Below the pieces are notes generated by a model, which saw only the letters and a list, made by a program, of their open reading frames with translations, was not told the DNA's origin and did not search any database. A stretch of DNA of 35,188 nucleotides from Nostoc sp. NMS7 (GTDB lineage: Bacteria > Cyanobacteriota > Cyanobacteriia > Cyanobacteriales > Nostocaceae), in the NCBI RefSeq assembly GCF_017115085.1, contig NZ_JABXKJ010000139.1, forward strand, positions 1-35,188, in the 5' to 3' direction. The position numbers and the translations under genes were made by a program. This document shows positions 16,846-27,300 of this stretch, piece by piece (position 1 is the first letter of the stretch; the number at the start of each line of letters is the position of its first letter).

Positions 16846-19800
16846 ATGTCTGCTTATTCAATTGATACTGCCTTAGCGGAGTTAGAGAGCCTGATCAATA
16901 ATTGCGAAAAGGCTGTAATTAGGTCTATAGAGGAAAAAAACATGAGGTCAGATAAATCAGTGTCAGTCAACAGAATTAACAGACAATTACAACACAATCC
17001 TATAGCCATTGTCGGTATGGCTTCTCTATTGCCGAAAGCCAGAAACTTGCACGAATACTGGCAAAATATAGTAAACAAAATTGACTGTATTACTGATGTT
17101 CCTTCGACTCACTGGAGCGTCGAGGATTATTACGATCCGAATCCCAGAACTACTGAAGATAAAACCTACTGCAAAAGAGGCGGGTTTCTTCCAGAGGTTG
17201 ATTTTAACCCGATGGAATTCGGCATACCACCCAGCATTTTGGAAGTCACAGATGTATCGCAACTGTTGAGTTTAGTAGTTGCGAAAGAGGCGATGGAAGA
17301 TGCAGGTTATGGCGAAAAACGTGAGTTTAGCCGCGAAACTGTTGGGGTAATCTTAGGCGTGGCGATGGCCAAGCAATTAGGAATGCCACTTTCTGCAAGA
17401 TTGGAATATCCGATTTGGGAAAAAGTTCTCAAAAGCAGTGGTTTATCTGACGAAGATACCCAAAAAATCGTTGATAAAATCAAAAGCGCCTATGTGAAAT
17501 GGGATGAGAACGCTTTCCCTGGAATGTTAGCTAATGTAGTCGCGGGTAGAATTGCCAATCGCCTAAATTTTGGCGGAATGAACTGTGTGGTAGATGCTGC
17601 TTGCGCTAGTTCTTTCGGTGCTTTAAAAATGGCAATTAGTGAGCTAGTTGAGCATCGTTCTGACATGATGCTGACTGGTGGTGTTGATACCGATAACACC
17701 ATCATGGCTTACATATCATTTAGCAAAACACCGGCGGTTTCTCCGAGTGAGAATGTCAAACCTTTCGATGCTAAATCTGATGGGATGATGCTGGGTGAAG
17801 GTATCGGGATGATTGTACTCAAACGCCTGGAAGATGCTGAACGCGACAACGATAAAATCTATGCCGTAATCAAAGGTATTGGTACCTCCAGCGATGGGCG
17901 TTATAAGAGCATTTATGCTCCGCGCAAAGAAGGCCAAGTTAAAGCTTTAGAACGTGCTTATGAAGATGCCGGTTTCTCTCCCGCTACTGTTGGTTTGATG
18001 GAAGCACATGGCACCGGTACAATGGCTGGAGATCCGACGGAATTCGGATCTTTAAAAGACTTCTTTGGCGAACATGATCACAAAAAGCAACACATCGCTT
18101 TGGGTAGTGTAAAATCACAAATTGGACACACAAAAGCGGCTGCGGGTGCGGCGAGTTTGATTAAAACTGCTTTGGCTTTACATCACAAAGTATTACCACC
18201 GACAATTAACATCACTGAGCCGAACCCCAAACTCAATATTAAAAATTCGGCGTTTTATTTGAATACCGAAACTAGACCTTGGATTCGTGCTGAAGGGGAA
18301 GCACCAAGACGCGCCGGGGTGAGTTCTTTTGGCTTTGGCGGCACTAATTATCACGTCGTTTTGGAAGAATATGAAGCTGACCAGAACCACGCTTACCGCT
18401 TACATAGTGGTGCTAGTGAAGTGCTGTTGTTTGCTCCCACAGTAGACCAATTGTTGAGCAAATCTGAAGAGATTTTAGGTAAGTTGCGATCGCCTGAAGC
18501 ACCTACACATTATGCAGAATTAATCAAGGAGTGCAAATCGCCGCAGATTCCCCTCTCTGCTGCCAGATTTGGGTTTGTCGCTGAGAATCTGGAAGAGGCT
18601 TGCAAGTTGTTGCAAACTAGCATTGACTGGCTGAAAAACAAAGGAACAGCAGCATCTTGGGAGCATCCCCAAGGGATTTATTACCGCGCCTCTGGTATGG
18701 AGTTGGGTGGAAAAGTTGTCTCTCTATTTTCTGGTCAAGGTTCGCAATACTTGGAGATGGGACGCGAACTGGTGATGAATTTTCCTTTGATGCGGCGTCT
18801 TCATGGCTATATGGATAGTCTGTTAATCAAAGATAATTTACAGCCGCTTTCAGAGATCGTTTTTCCTCATACTGTGTTTGAGGAAGCAGAAAAAAATGCC
18901 CAAGTTGCTGCTTTACAACGCACAGAATACGCTCAACCAGCCATCGGGGTATTGAGTGCAGGGATGTACAGCATACTGCAACAAGCTGGGTTTAAGTCAG
19001 ATTTTGTGGCGGGTCATAGCTTCGGGGAACTGACAGCTTTGTGGGCTGCGGGGGTTTTGAGTACGGAAGATTACTTGTTTCTGGTGAAAGCTAGGGGTCA
19101 AGCAATGGCTGCACCGGAAGACCCGGATCATGATGCGGGTAGTATGTTGGCTGTCAAAGAAGACATCAGCAAAGTGGAAGCAGTACTGAAACATTTTCCG
19201 CAAGTTGCGATCGCTAATCAAAATTCTCCGACTCAATTTGTCTTGGCTGGCCCTACCGCAGAAATAGCGAGAGTCAGAGAGGCTTTACACGAGAAAGGAT
19301 ATACAGCTGTATTATTGCCTGTATCAGCAGCTTTCCATACACCGCTAATCGCCTTTGCTCAAAAATCCTTTGCGATCGCTACTAAGTCTGTCAAGTTCCA
19401 AAGTCCGAAAATCCCTGTTTACAGCAACGTCACCAGCAAGCAATATCCCAACGAACCCCAAGGTATTCAAAAAATCCTGGAAACGCACCTTTCCAACTCA
19501 GTGCTGTTTAAACAGGAAATTGAAAATATCTATGCAGCCGGTGGTACTTGCTTTGTGGAATTTGGGCCGAGGAGAATTCTCACCAACTTGGTAAAAGATA
19601 TCCTTGGCGATCGCCCACACATTACCGTATCTTTAAACCCCAGCACTCAAAAGAATAGCGATCGCTCTTTACGAGAAGCGGTTGTGCAGTTGCGGGTAAT
19701 TGGTTTGGCTTTGAATAATCTCGATCCTTACCAACTTCCCCAAACTATACCGCCAATTGAGACGAAGAAGACATTAAATGTACGTTTGAACGGCATCAAC

Positions 19801-22269
19801 TACAGATCCGAAAAAACGAAAAATGCCTTCGCTCTAGCTTTGCAGGATGGGCATAAAGTCACATTACCTACCCCTGAATCTTCTGATGCGGCTCCTTTGT
19901 TTACCAGCCCAGGTGTAACTCCAACTCTTGCAGTTAGAGAGACTAACGGACATAAAAAAACACCTGTGATCGCTAACAGTATGACTGCTAATATCATCAC
20001 CCAAACAGAGCAACAAATGAATCCTGTTACCCTGTCACAACCAGCCCAGGAATCTAAGATGCAACCAACACCAGAAAAACTTACAAATTACCAACAACTT
20101 TTAGAAAGTTTAGAATATCTGCTGACACAGTTCCAGGAAAATCAAGCCGAGAATTTACAAGTTCACGGTACTTATCTCAACCATCAAATGGAATACGCCA
20201 AAGCGTTTTTTCAACTGATGCAACAGCAGAATTCTTTGTTGAGTGAAAGTAAATCAACAGAGGAAACTGCCAAAATGAAGCTAGTTGTGATGGAAAGCTT
20301 AGAGCGCAGCATGATGCAGTTTCACTCCCAACAAGGTGAAACCCTACGCATCCATGAGCAATATCTTCAAGAGCAGTTGGAATATACCAAAAACTTCTTC
20401 CAACTCATACAGCAAGAATATTCTCAAATCATCTCTGGTGAGGGAGCAACTCAACTAACAGAGAAACTAAATGAGGTACGCCATCATTTCACCACAGAAA
20501 CAACTGTTACTGATGCACCAGTACCGCCCACTACCAAGATAGTAGAAAGCCAACCTTTACCTGTAACTGAGCCAGTTGCTAAAAATGGCTTAAATGCTAC
20601 TCAAGCACCTCTGGCGGCTGCTGTAGAGCCTGTGGTTGAAACTCCTGTATCTCCAGAGACGCGATCAATCGAGACGCGATCAATCGCGTCTCTACTTCCC
20701 ACTCCGCACTTCGCCACAGTAGAGCCTGTAGTCGCGCCACCTGTCCCAGTAGTAGAACCTCAAACCGAGCTTGTAGTCAAAATTAGCTCACCTCCAGCCA
20801 ATGAAGTTATCGCAGAACCAGCACCCACAACTGCTGCACCTGTATCTGGCGCAACCATCGATATTGTTGACTTAGATAAAAACCTGTTAGCCATCACCAG
20901 CGACAAGACGGGCTACCCAGTCGAGATGCTGGAAATGGACATGGACATGGAGGCGGACTTAGGGATTGACTCGATTAAACGGGTAGAAATCCTGGGGGCG
21001 CTACAGGAAATGTACCCCAACCTACCCAAACCCAATTTAGAAGAACTCGCAGAAAAGCGCACCATCGGTCAAGTTGTAGAGTATCTGCAATCCCATACTT
21101 CCAAAAACATTTCTGTAGAAATTGCAGTTCACGAAGTACAACAACCAACTGAGATTTCAATAGAGACTGCACCGGTAGTTGAGGTAATTACTTCACCTGA
21201 AGCAAGCGTAGTTGTCGCATTCAACCTAGAACCAGAACCTGCTACAAGTGATGAATTTGCAGACTTAGGTCAAACCCTGTTAGCAATCACCAGTGATAAG
21301 ACGGGCTACCCAGTGGAGATGCTGGAACTAGAAATGGACATGGAAGCCGACTTGGGGATTGACTCCATCAAACGGGTAGAAATACTAGGGGCGATGCAAG
21401 AAATGTACCCCAACTTACCTAAGCCAAACATTGAAGAACTCGGAGAACTCCGCACCATCGGTCAAATAGTTGATTACCTACAGCAGTTGGCTGGAGGTGA
21501 AAAAAAAAAGTCTGAGCCTGAGTTTGTCCAACAACCACCCGAATTAGAGCATAACATTCAGCGCCATCCGGTCAAACTCAGAAGCTTACCACAGCCCGAT
21601 TATTTGGATTTCACGTTACCAGAGGGACACATCGGTTTAATTACCGATGATGGTTCCCTCACCACTTATAAATTAACTGAATCCCTAATTGAGAAAGGCT
21701 GGAAAGTAGTAGTTATCAGCTTCCCCCAATCGCTGATCGCCCAGCAAGCGCCTTTACCCACAGGAGTAACCCGCGTCACCTTAGCAAACTTGAGTGAAGA
21801 ACATCTCCAACAACAATTGCAAGCGATCGCATCTCACTGCGGAACGATTGGGGCTTTCATCCATCTACATCCGATGTTTGTAGCAAATCACACCGGGAGT
21901 ATTTCTTATAACGAATCAGAAAAGGCGATCGTCAAGCACGTATTTTTGATGGCGAAACACCTCAAACCCTCCCTCAATGAAGCCGCACGTCATGGACGTA
22001 GTTGTTTCTGTACAGTTGCTCATCTCGATGGCGCTTTTGGGTTAGAGTACAAAGTCAACTTCGGTGCGATCGGTGCTGGTTTGTTCGGGTTAACCAAAAC
22101 TCTGAGATGGGAATGGCCTAAAGTGTTTACTCGTGCGATCGATCTAAGTCCCAGACTTGACGCCAAACAGTCAGTACAAAACATCATTGCCGAGCTTCAC
22201 GACCCCAATCTTTATATTAGTGAAGTTGGCTACGGCTCACAAGGACGAGTCACTTTAATTGCTGATTAA
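16846..22269 (+). CDS. hglE: HglE heterocyst glycolipid polyketide synthase (KS-AT-ACP-ACP-KR N-half)
   Basis: This 1807-residue protein resembles PfaA of PUFA synthases. The ketosynthase (about 51-475) has Cys253 in DAACASS, His388 in EAHGTGT and His428 in GHTKAAAG. The acyltransferase (about 620-920) has SGQGSQ at 629-634 and Ser725 in GHSFGE. A linker (about 960-1330) carries two helical repeats (about 1086-1133 and 1149-1195) and a Pro/Val/Glu-rich part. Two near-identical ACPs have attachment serines Ser1376 and Ser1507, both in LGIDSIKR. Residues about 1556-1807 look like the structural N-half of a ketoreductase; the catalytic half is in the next gene. ATG 16846 is chosen; Met33 is an alternative. 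It elongates the glycolipid acyl chain iteratively. Confidence 0.94.
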   Translation: MSAYSIDTALAELESLINNCEKAVIRSIEEKNMRSDKSVSVNRINRQLQHNPIAIVGMASLLPKARNLHEYWQNIVNKIDCITDVPSTHWSVEDYYDPNPRTTEDKTYCKRGGFLPEVDFNPMEFGIPPSILEVTDVSQLLSLVVAKEAMEDAGYGEKREFSRETVGVILGVAMAKQLGMPLSARLEYPIWEKVLKSSGLSDEDTQKIVDKIKSAYVKWDENAFPGMLANVVAGRIANRLNFGGMNCVVDAACASSFGALKMAISELVEHRSDMMLTGGVDTDNTIMAYISFSKTPAVSPSENVKPFDAKSDGMMLGEGIGMIVLKRLEDAERDNDKIYAVIKGIGTSSDGRYKSIYAPRKEGQVKALERAYEDAGFSPATVGLMEAHGTGTMAGDPTEFGSLKDFFGEHDHKKQHIALGSVKSQIGHTKAAAGAASLIKTALALHHKVLPPTINITEPNPKLNIKNSAFYLNTETRPWIRAEGEAPRRAGVSSFGFGGTNYHVVLEEYEADQNHAYRLHSGASEVLLFAPTVDQLLSKSEEILGKLRSPEAPTHYAELIKECKSPQIPLSAARFGFVAENLEEACKLLQTSIDWLKNKGTAASWEHPQGIYYRASGMELGGKVVSLFSGQGSQYLEMGRELVMNFPLMRRLHGYMDSLLIKDNLQPLSEIVFPHTVFEEAEKNAQVAALQRTEYAQPAIGVLSAGMYSILQQAGFKSDFVAGHSFGELTALWAAGVLSTEDYLFLVKARGQAMAAPEDPDHDAGSMLAVKEDISKVEAVLKHFPQVAIANQNSPTQFVLAGPTAEIARVREALHEKGYTAVLLPVSAAFHTPLIAFAQKSFAIATKSVKFQSPKIPVYSNVTSKQYPNEPQGIQKILETHLSNSVLFKQEIENIYAAGGTCFVEFGPRRILTNLVKDILGDRPHITVSLNPSTQKNSDRSLREAVVQLRVIGLALNNLDPYQLPQTIPPIETKKTLNVRLNGINYRSEKTKNAFALALQDGHKVTLPTPESSDAAPLFTSPGVTPTLAVRETNGHKKTPVIANSMTANIITQTEQQMNPVTLSQPAQESKMQPTPEKLTNYQQLLESLEYLLTQFQENQAENLQVHGTYLNHQMEYAKAFFQLMQQQNSLLSESKSTEETAKMKLVVMESLERSMMQFHSQQGETLRIHEQYLQEQLEYTKNFFQLIQQEYSQIISGEGATQLTEKLNEVRHHFTTETTVTDAPVPPTTKIVESQPLPVTEPVAKNGLNATQAPLAAAVEPVVETPVSPETRSIETRSIASLLPTPHFATVEPVVAPPVPVVEPQTELVVKISSPPANEVIAEPAPTTAAPVSGATIDIVDLDKNLLAITSDKTGYPVEMLEMDMDMEADLGIDSIKRVEILGALQEMYPNLPKPNLEELAEKRTIGQVVEYLQSHTSKNISVEIAVHEVQQPTEISIETAPVVEVITSPEASVVVAFNLEPEPATSDEFADLGQTLLAITSDKTGYPVEMLELEMDMEADLGIDSIKRVEILGAMQEMYPNLPKPNIEELGELRTIGQIVDYLQQLAGGEKKKSEPEFVQQPPELEHNIQRHPVKLRSLPQPDYLDFTLPEGHIGLITDDGSLTTYKLTESLIEKGWKVVVISFPQSLIAQQAPLPTGVTRVTLANLSEEHLQQQLQAIASHCGTIGAFIHLHPMFVANHTGSISYNESEKAIVKHVFLMAKHLKPSLNEAARHGRSCFCTVAHLDGAFGLEYKVNFGAIGAGLFGLTKTLRWEWPKVFTRAIDLSPRLDAKQSVQNIIAELHDPNLYISEVGYGSQGRVTLIAD
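20655..20693. repeat. Interspersed-type repeat embedded in hglE coding sequence
   Basis: The 15-bp unit gagacgcgatcaatc occurs twice (20656-20670, 20671-20685), followed by gcgtctct, giving a palindrome with 10-11 bp arms (20671-20680 against 20683-20692). Sequences of this kind are common between genes in Nostoc. Here the unit is a multiple of three and reads ETRSI-ETRSI-ASLL in the linker of HglE, at about residues 1271-1283, without breaking the frame. Confidence 0.7.
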
Positions 22270-22293
22270 TCTCCTTTTTCTACGCTCTCTGCG

Positions 22294-22325
22294 CCTCTGC
22301 GGTTCGTTTAAAAAAACCGCAGAGG
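22294..22325. repeat. Hairpin repeat in the hglE-hglD spacer
   Basis: cctctgcggtt (22294-22304) pairs perfectly with aaccgcagagg (22315-22325) around a 10-base loop rich in T and A. It lies 25 bases after the hglE stop. It could act as an attenuating or processing hairpin between the two genes, though it also looks like a common interspersed repeat. A short tandem aattacga repeat follows at about 22380-22397. Confidence 0.55.
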
Positions 22326-22412
22326 AGACAAAGAAAGAAATAGAAAACAACTTGTAACCAGCTTTCTAAAGCATCTCTTAATTACGAATTACGAATTAAT
22401 ATCAGAGGATTT

Positions 22413-24140
22413 ATGACCCAAACAGCCCAGCTTAGTCCATCATCTGTCTTTGTCGTGAGCGGCGGTGCAAAAGGGATTACGGCTGAGTGTACTATCAAAT
22501 TAGCACAGCAGCAACCCTGCAAATTTATCCTCCTCGGTCGCTCTGAACTATTAGAAACCGAACCAGATTTTGCTCAAAATTGTGATGAATCCGCATTGAA
22601 AAAATGCATCATGGAAAATCTTCTTTCTCAAGGAGAGAAGCCCACACCCATGAACGTGCAAAAGATATATAACAAAATTACCTCCAGCCGCGAAATTAAA
22701 AAGACTCTAGCAGCAATTCAAAAAACAGGATCCAAAGCAGAATATATCAGTGTTGATGTTACAGATACACAGGCTTTACGGCAAAAACTTGCCACTTCTG
22801 TACAACGTATGGGCCAAATTACAGGCATCATACATGGTGCTGGTAATTTAGCAGATAAGTTAATTGAAAAGAAAACAGAACAGGATTTTGAAAAAGTTTA
22901 CACCGCCAAAGTGCAAGGATTAGAAAATTTACTTACTTGCATTAACCCTAGTCAACTTCAGCATTTAGTTTTGTTTTCTTCTGTAACAGGTTTTCATGGA
23001 AATATTGGACAGTCTGATTATGCGATCGCTAATGAAATTCTAAATAAATCAGCCCATCTAATCAAGCAAAACTATCCCTCATGCCATGTGGTTGCTATTA
23101 ATTGGGGAGCTTGGGATAGTGGTATGGTAACACCGGAATTAAAGAAAGTTTTTCAAGAGCGAAAAATTGAAATAATTCCGATTGCAGCTGGAGCACAAAT
23201 GCTCGTTAAAGAAATAAATAGCGTCAATCATGCAACTGCACAAGTTGTGATTGGTAGCACACTAGTTCCACAGGCTACAGAGTTAGATTCAGAACTACGA
23301 ACCTATCGTATCCGTCGCCAAATGACATTGGAGGCTAATCCATTTTTACACGATCATACTATTGCTGGTTCTCCAGTTTTACCAGCAACTTGTGCAATGA
23401 CATGGATGATCAATACCTGTGAACAACTTTATCCAGGTTACAAATTGTTCCATCACCAAAATTTTAAAATTTTGAAGGGGATTACTTTCAATGAATCCTT
23501 AGCAAAGGAACATATTTTAGAAATAGAAGAAATTTCCAAGGTTAGCTTTAAAAATATCGAAGTTAAAGCAACAATCTTGAGTAAAAACCCAGAAGGAAAA
23601 ATTCATTATCATTTTAGCGCTCAACTCAATCTCCAGCAAAAAATCCCCATTGCTCGCCCTTATGAATCAATTAATCTTGAAGAAGATAACATCATCACCA
23701 CTAGAGGAAAAGCTTTTTACCAAAATGGAGGGGCTACATTATTTCATGGCCCTGCTTTTCAGGAACTCACAAAAGTCTTAAACATCAGCCCTGAAAAAAT
23801 CACTACAGAATGTCTTTGGCAAGAAATTAGCGACAGGCAACAAGGACAATTTCCAGTGCAATGGATCAATCCTTATACGATTGACTTGAGTATGCACGCG
23901 TTATGGATTTGGACACAGCACTTTCATCAAGAAGCTTGTTTACCTGGTAGGGTGGAAAAATATGAACAGTTTGTAGCTACACCACATAACAAACCTTTTT
24001 ACGTTTCGTGTGAAGTGAAAGTGAAAACAGCAACTAGTGTAATTGCTGACTTTATCATACATGACCGTCAAGGACAAATATATTCGCGTATGCTCGGTGC
24101 CCACGCTATCATTTGGTCAATGAAATCACTCCGAAGTTAG
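22413..24140 (+). CDS. hglD: Ketoreductase (catalytic half)-dehydratase protein of heterocyst glycolipid synthesis, HglD-like
   Basis: This 575-residue protein begins with the catalytic half of a PKS ketoreductase: SGGAKGIT near residues 15-22 for NADPH and Tyr203 in GQSDYAIAN as catalytic base, with the serine in LFSSVTG. The second half (about 290-575) is a hot-dog dehydratase with HxxxGxxxxP (His315 in HTIAGSPVLP), followed by GPAFQELTKV and DLSMHALWIW of the second lobe. It would reduce and dehydrate the beta-carbon on HglE ACPs. ATG 22413 follows gagg at suitable spacing. The name hglD comes from the remembered order hglE-(F,G)-D-C-A-B in PCC 7120; in some strains the KR and DH parts may be separate genes. 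Confidence 0.82.
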   Translation: MTQTAQLSPSSVFVVSGGAKGITAECTIKLAQQQPCKFILLGRSELLETEPDFAQNCDESALKKCIMENLLSQGEKPTPMNVQKIYNKITSSREIKKTLAAIQKTGSKAEYISVDVTDTQALRQKLATSVQRMGQITGIIHGAGNLADKLIEKKTEQDFEKVYTAKVQGLENLLTCINPSQLQHLVLFSSVTGFHGNIGQSDYAIANEILNKSAHLIKQNYPSCHVVAINWGAWDSGMVTPELKKVFQERKIEIIPIAAGAQMLVKEINSVNHATAQVVIGSTLVPQATELDSELRTYRIRRQMTLEANPFLHDHTIAGSPVLPATCAMTWMINTCEQLYPGYKLFHHQNFKILKGITFNESLAKEHILEIEEISKVSFKNIEVKATILSKNPEGKIHYHFSAQLNLQQKIPIARPYESINLEEDNIITTRGKAFYQNGGATLFHGPAFQELTKVLNISPEKITTECLWQEISDRQQGQFPVQWINPYTIDLSMHALWIWTQHFHQEACLPGRVEKYEQFVATPHNKPFYVSCEVKVKTATSVIADFIIHDRQGQIYSRMLGAHAIIWSMKSLRS

Positions 24141-24389
24141 TAATAAATTCTTCTTTCTGCCTTTGCGCGGCAGTCGCTTCTCCCTACAGCCCTTTGGGCA
24201 TCCTACGGCAGGCGCTAGCCTCTCCCTTTGGGAGAAGGGGAGACGCTGCGCGAACAAGTCGGGCATTGCCCGCCCAACGCGCTACCTTGCTTTTGCGTGA
24301 GCTATTTCTTTTTTAAAGTTTGGGGAACAGCGTAAATCCTGCGTTTTAAATATCTCTTGCCTAATACCCAAACCTTAAGGATATAACTA
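24141..24389. repeat. Repeat-rich spacer between hglD and hglC
   Basis: These 249 bases are GC-richer than the flanking genes and contain several short inverted repeats, such as tctccc/gggaga at 24221-24226 and 24230-24235, with further variants of gcgaacaagtcgggcattgc. The open frame across it has no features of a gene. The last 30 bases hold the ribosome-binding region (aaggat) for the GTG start of hglC. Confidence 0.5.
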
Positions 24390-27300
24390 GTGGAAAAAAT
24401 AGCGATTATCGGATTATCATGTCTATTCCCCGATGCTAAAAACCCCGAAGAATTCTGGCAAAATATTGTTAGTCAAAAAGATTCGACATCCTCTGCAACA
24501 GTCGAAGAAATTGGAGTAGATCCGACAATCTTTCACAATCCAGTTAAAGGTACACCAGACAAAACCTATTCTCTCAAAGGCGGATACATCCGTAACTTTC
24601 ACTTTAACCCTAGTGAATACAATCTGCCATCAGAATTTGTAGCTAGTTTAGATAACACCTTTAAATGGTCGTTGTATACTGCTAAACAAGCAATTGTGCA
24701 TAGTGGTTATTGGGATAATCAAAGTGTTCTCTCAAAATGTGGTGTAATTTTAGGTAATTTGTCATTACCGACGAAATTATCTAATCAATTATTATCTCCC
24801 ATTTACCAGAAAACTATTACCCCTGCTGTCAGAGAACTTTTGCAGTATGAAGACTTTGATTTAGCTGTCCCAACTACAACTAAAGCCTCTTTGTACAATG
24901 CCCTGATATCTGGCTTACCTGCATCTATCATTGCTCAAGCGCTATCTTTATCCCAGATTAATTTATGTCTGGATGCGGCTTGTTCATCATCATTTTATGC
25001 TATTAAATTAGCATCTCATTACTTATGGTCACACAAAGCTGATGCCATGTTAGCTGGAGCCATTAGTTGTGCAGATTCGCTATTCGTGCGGATGTTATTT
25101 TCTGGTGTTCAAGGGTATCCAGAAAATGGTATCAGTCGCCCCTTAGATAAGTCCTCTAGAGGGCTAATTCCCGCCGATGGTGTTGGGATGGTGATGTTGA
25201 AAAGATATTCAGATGCCATTAGAGATGGTGATAATATTCTCGCAACCATCTGCGGTAATGGGCTTTCAAATGATGGTAAAGGTAAGCACTTACTGAGTCC
25301 GAATCCTAAAGGACAAATCCTAGCTTTTGAACGAGCCTATAATGAGGCGGAAATTAGTCCAAAAAATATCGATTATCTAGAGTGTCATGCTACTGGCACA
25401 TTACTAGGAGATACAACCGAATTCAATTCCATAGAAACCTTCTTTGGTCAAAACCAAGCTGCACCTCTGGTTGGTTCTGCTAAGGCAAATACTGGTCACT
25501 TGCTAACTGCTGCTGGCATGGTTGGCTTGACTAAGGTGATTTTGAGTATGTCGCATGGTGTAATTCCACCGACCATGAATGTTTCTGAACCTTTAACTTC
25601 AGACAAAAGTACAATTTCCGCCGATAAAATTGTTAGAACGGCTACAGCATGGCCAAATAATAACGCATCAATTAAACGGGCAGCTATTAGTGCTTTTGGT
25701 TTTGGCGGCACTAATTCTCACCTGATTTTAGAACAAGGAAATACAGCACAATCAGTTGAATCAACTCCACCTGTTCTACCCGTAAAAGTCGCCATTATCG
25801 GCATGGATGCCTTTTTCGGTAACTGCAATGGCTTAGATGCTTTTGAACGCAGTATTTATGATGGAACACAACATTTTACTTCCCTACCGCCTCAAAGATG
25901 GCACGGTATAGAAAATCAAGAAAATATCCTGAAAGAGTACGGGTTAGCAGATGGTAAAGCACCAATAGGGGCATATATCAAAGATTTTGAAATCGATACT
26001 TTATCGTGCAAAATCCCACCGAATGAAATCGAAAAATTAAACCCACAACAATTATTGCTCCTGAAGGTGAGCGATCGCGCCGTGAAAGATGCGAAACTAC
26101 AGGAGGGCAGCAATGTGGCAGTGATTGTCGCGGCTGAGACAGAGTTTTCCGTACATCAGCTACAACAAAGATGGAATCTATCTTGGCAAGTTAAGGACGG
26201 CTTACTCAACCAAGGAATTTCTTTACCTGCTGAAGAACTGGCGCGACTGGAAACCATTGTCAAAGATAGCATTCACCAACCTGTAGAAATCGGCGAATAT
26301 GTGAGTCACATCGCCAACATTATGGCGAGTCGAATTTCTGCTTTGTGGAATTTCACTGGCCCGGCATTCACCATTAGCGCTGGCGAAAATTCAGCCCTCA
26401 AAGCGTTGGAAGTTGCACAAATGCTACTCGCTACAGGTGAAGTTGATGCAGTCGTTGTTGGTGCTGTAGATTTGTCCGGTGGTGTGGAAAATGTCTTGTT
26501 TCGTAGCCAATTTGCGCCAATTAATACGGGTGTGAATACGTTGGGTTATGACCAACAAGCAAATGGCTGGACGGTTGGCGAAGGTGCGGGTGCTGTCGTC
26601 CTCAAGCGCTACGAAGCTGCTAAGGAAGACAATGAACGCATCTATGCAGTCATTGATGCCATGAGTTTTGCACAAGGTAATTCTACTTTGGGTAATACTC
26701 AGGTCAAACCTGATGCTTCAGCTATCAGCAATGTCTGCAAACAAGCTTTTCAGATGGCAGATATTCAACCCACAGAGGTTAACTATGTAGAAGTTTTCGG
26801 TAGTGGCGTTTCCCAGCAAGATGAAGCCGAAATCACAGGTTTACTCCAAGCTTATCCGAAAGTAGGAAATGGTCTGCACTGTGCATTGGGCAGCGTCAAA
26901 GCGAATATTGGTCACACCTATACAGCATCGGGAATCGCTAGCTTAATCAAAACCGCTCTCTGTCTTTATTACAGGTATATTCCCGCCACACCCAAATGGT
27001 CTGGTGTCAAAACACCGCAAGTATGGGAAGGTAGTCCCTTCTATGTGGCAATGGAATCAAGACCTTGGTTTGTCGATAAAGACGCCACACGCAGAGTAGC
27101 AGCAATTAATAGCATGGGTATAGATGGCAGTTACGCCCATTTAATCTTATCGGAAGAACCCAGCCAAGAGGAGCGCGACAACAGATATTTGCAACAAATG
27201 CCTTTTCATCTGTTTCCTATAGCAGTTAGCGATCGCTCCACTATACCCGATTTACTTAACCATCTCCAAAAATCCATTGAAGTTAGTTCTTGTTTATCAG

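Noticed and set aside
24113..24316. 67-codon plus-strand frame after hglD
   Set aside because: Its Pro/Leu/Arg-rich translation comes from GC-rich interspersed repeats; it overlaps the hglD end and has no start signal.
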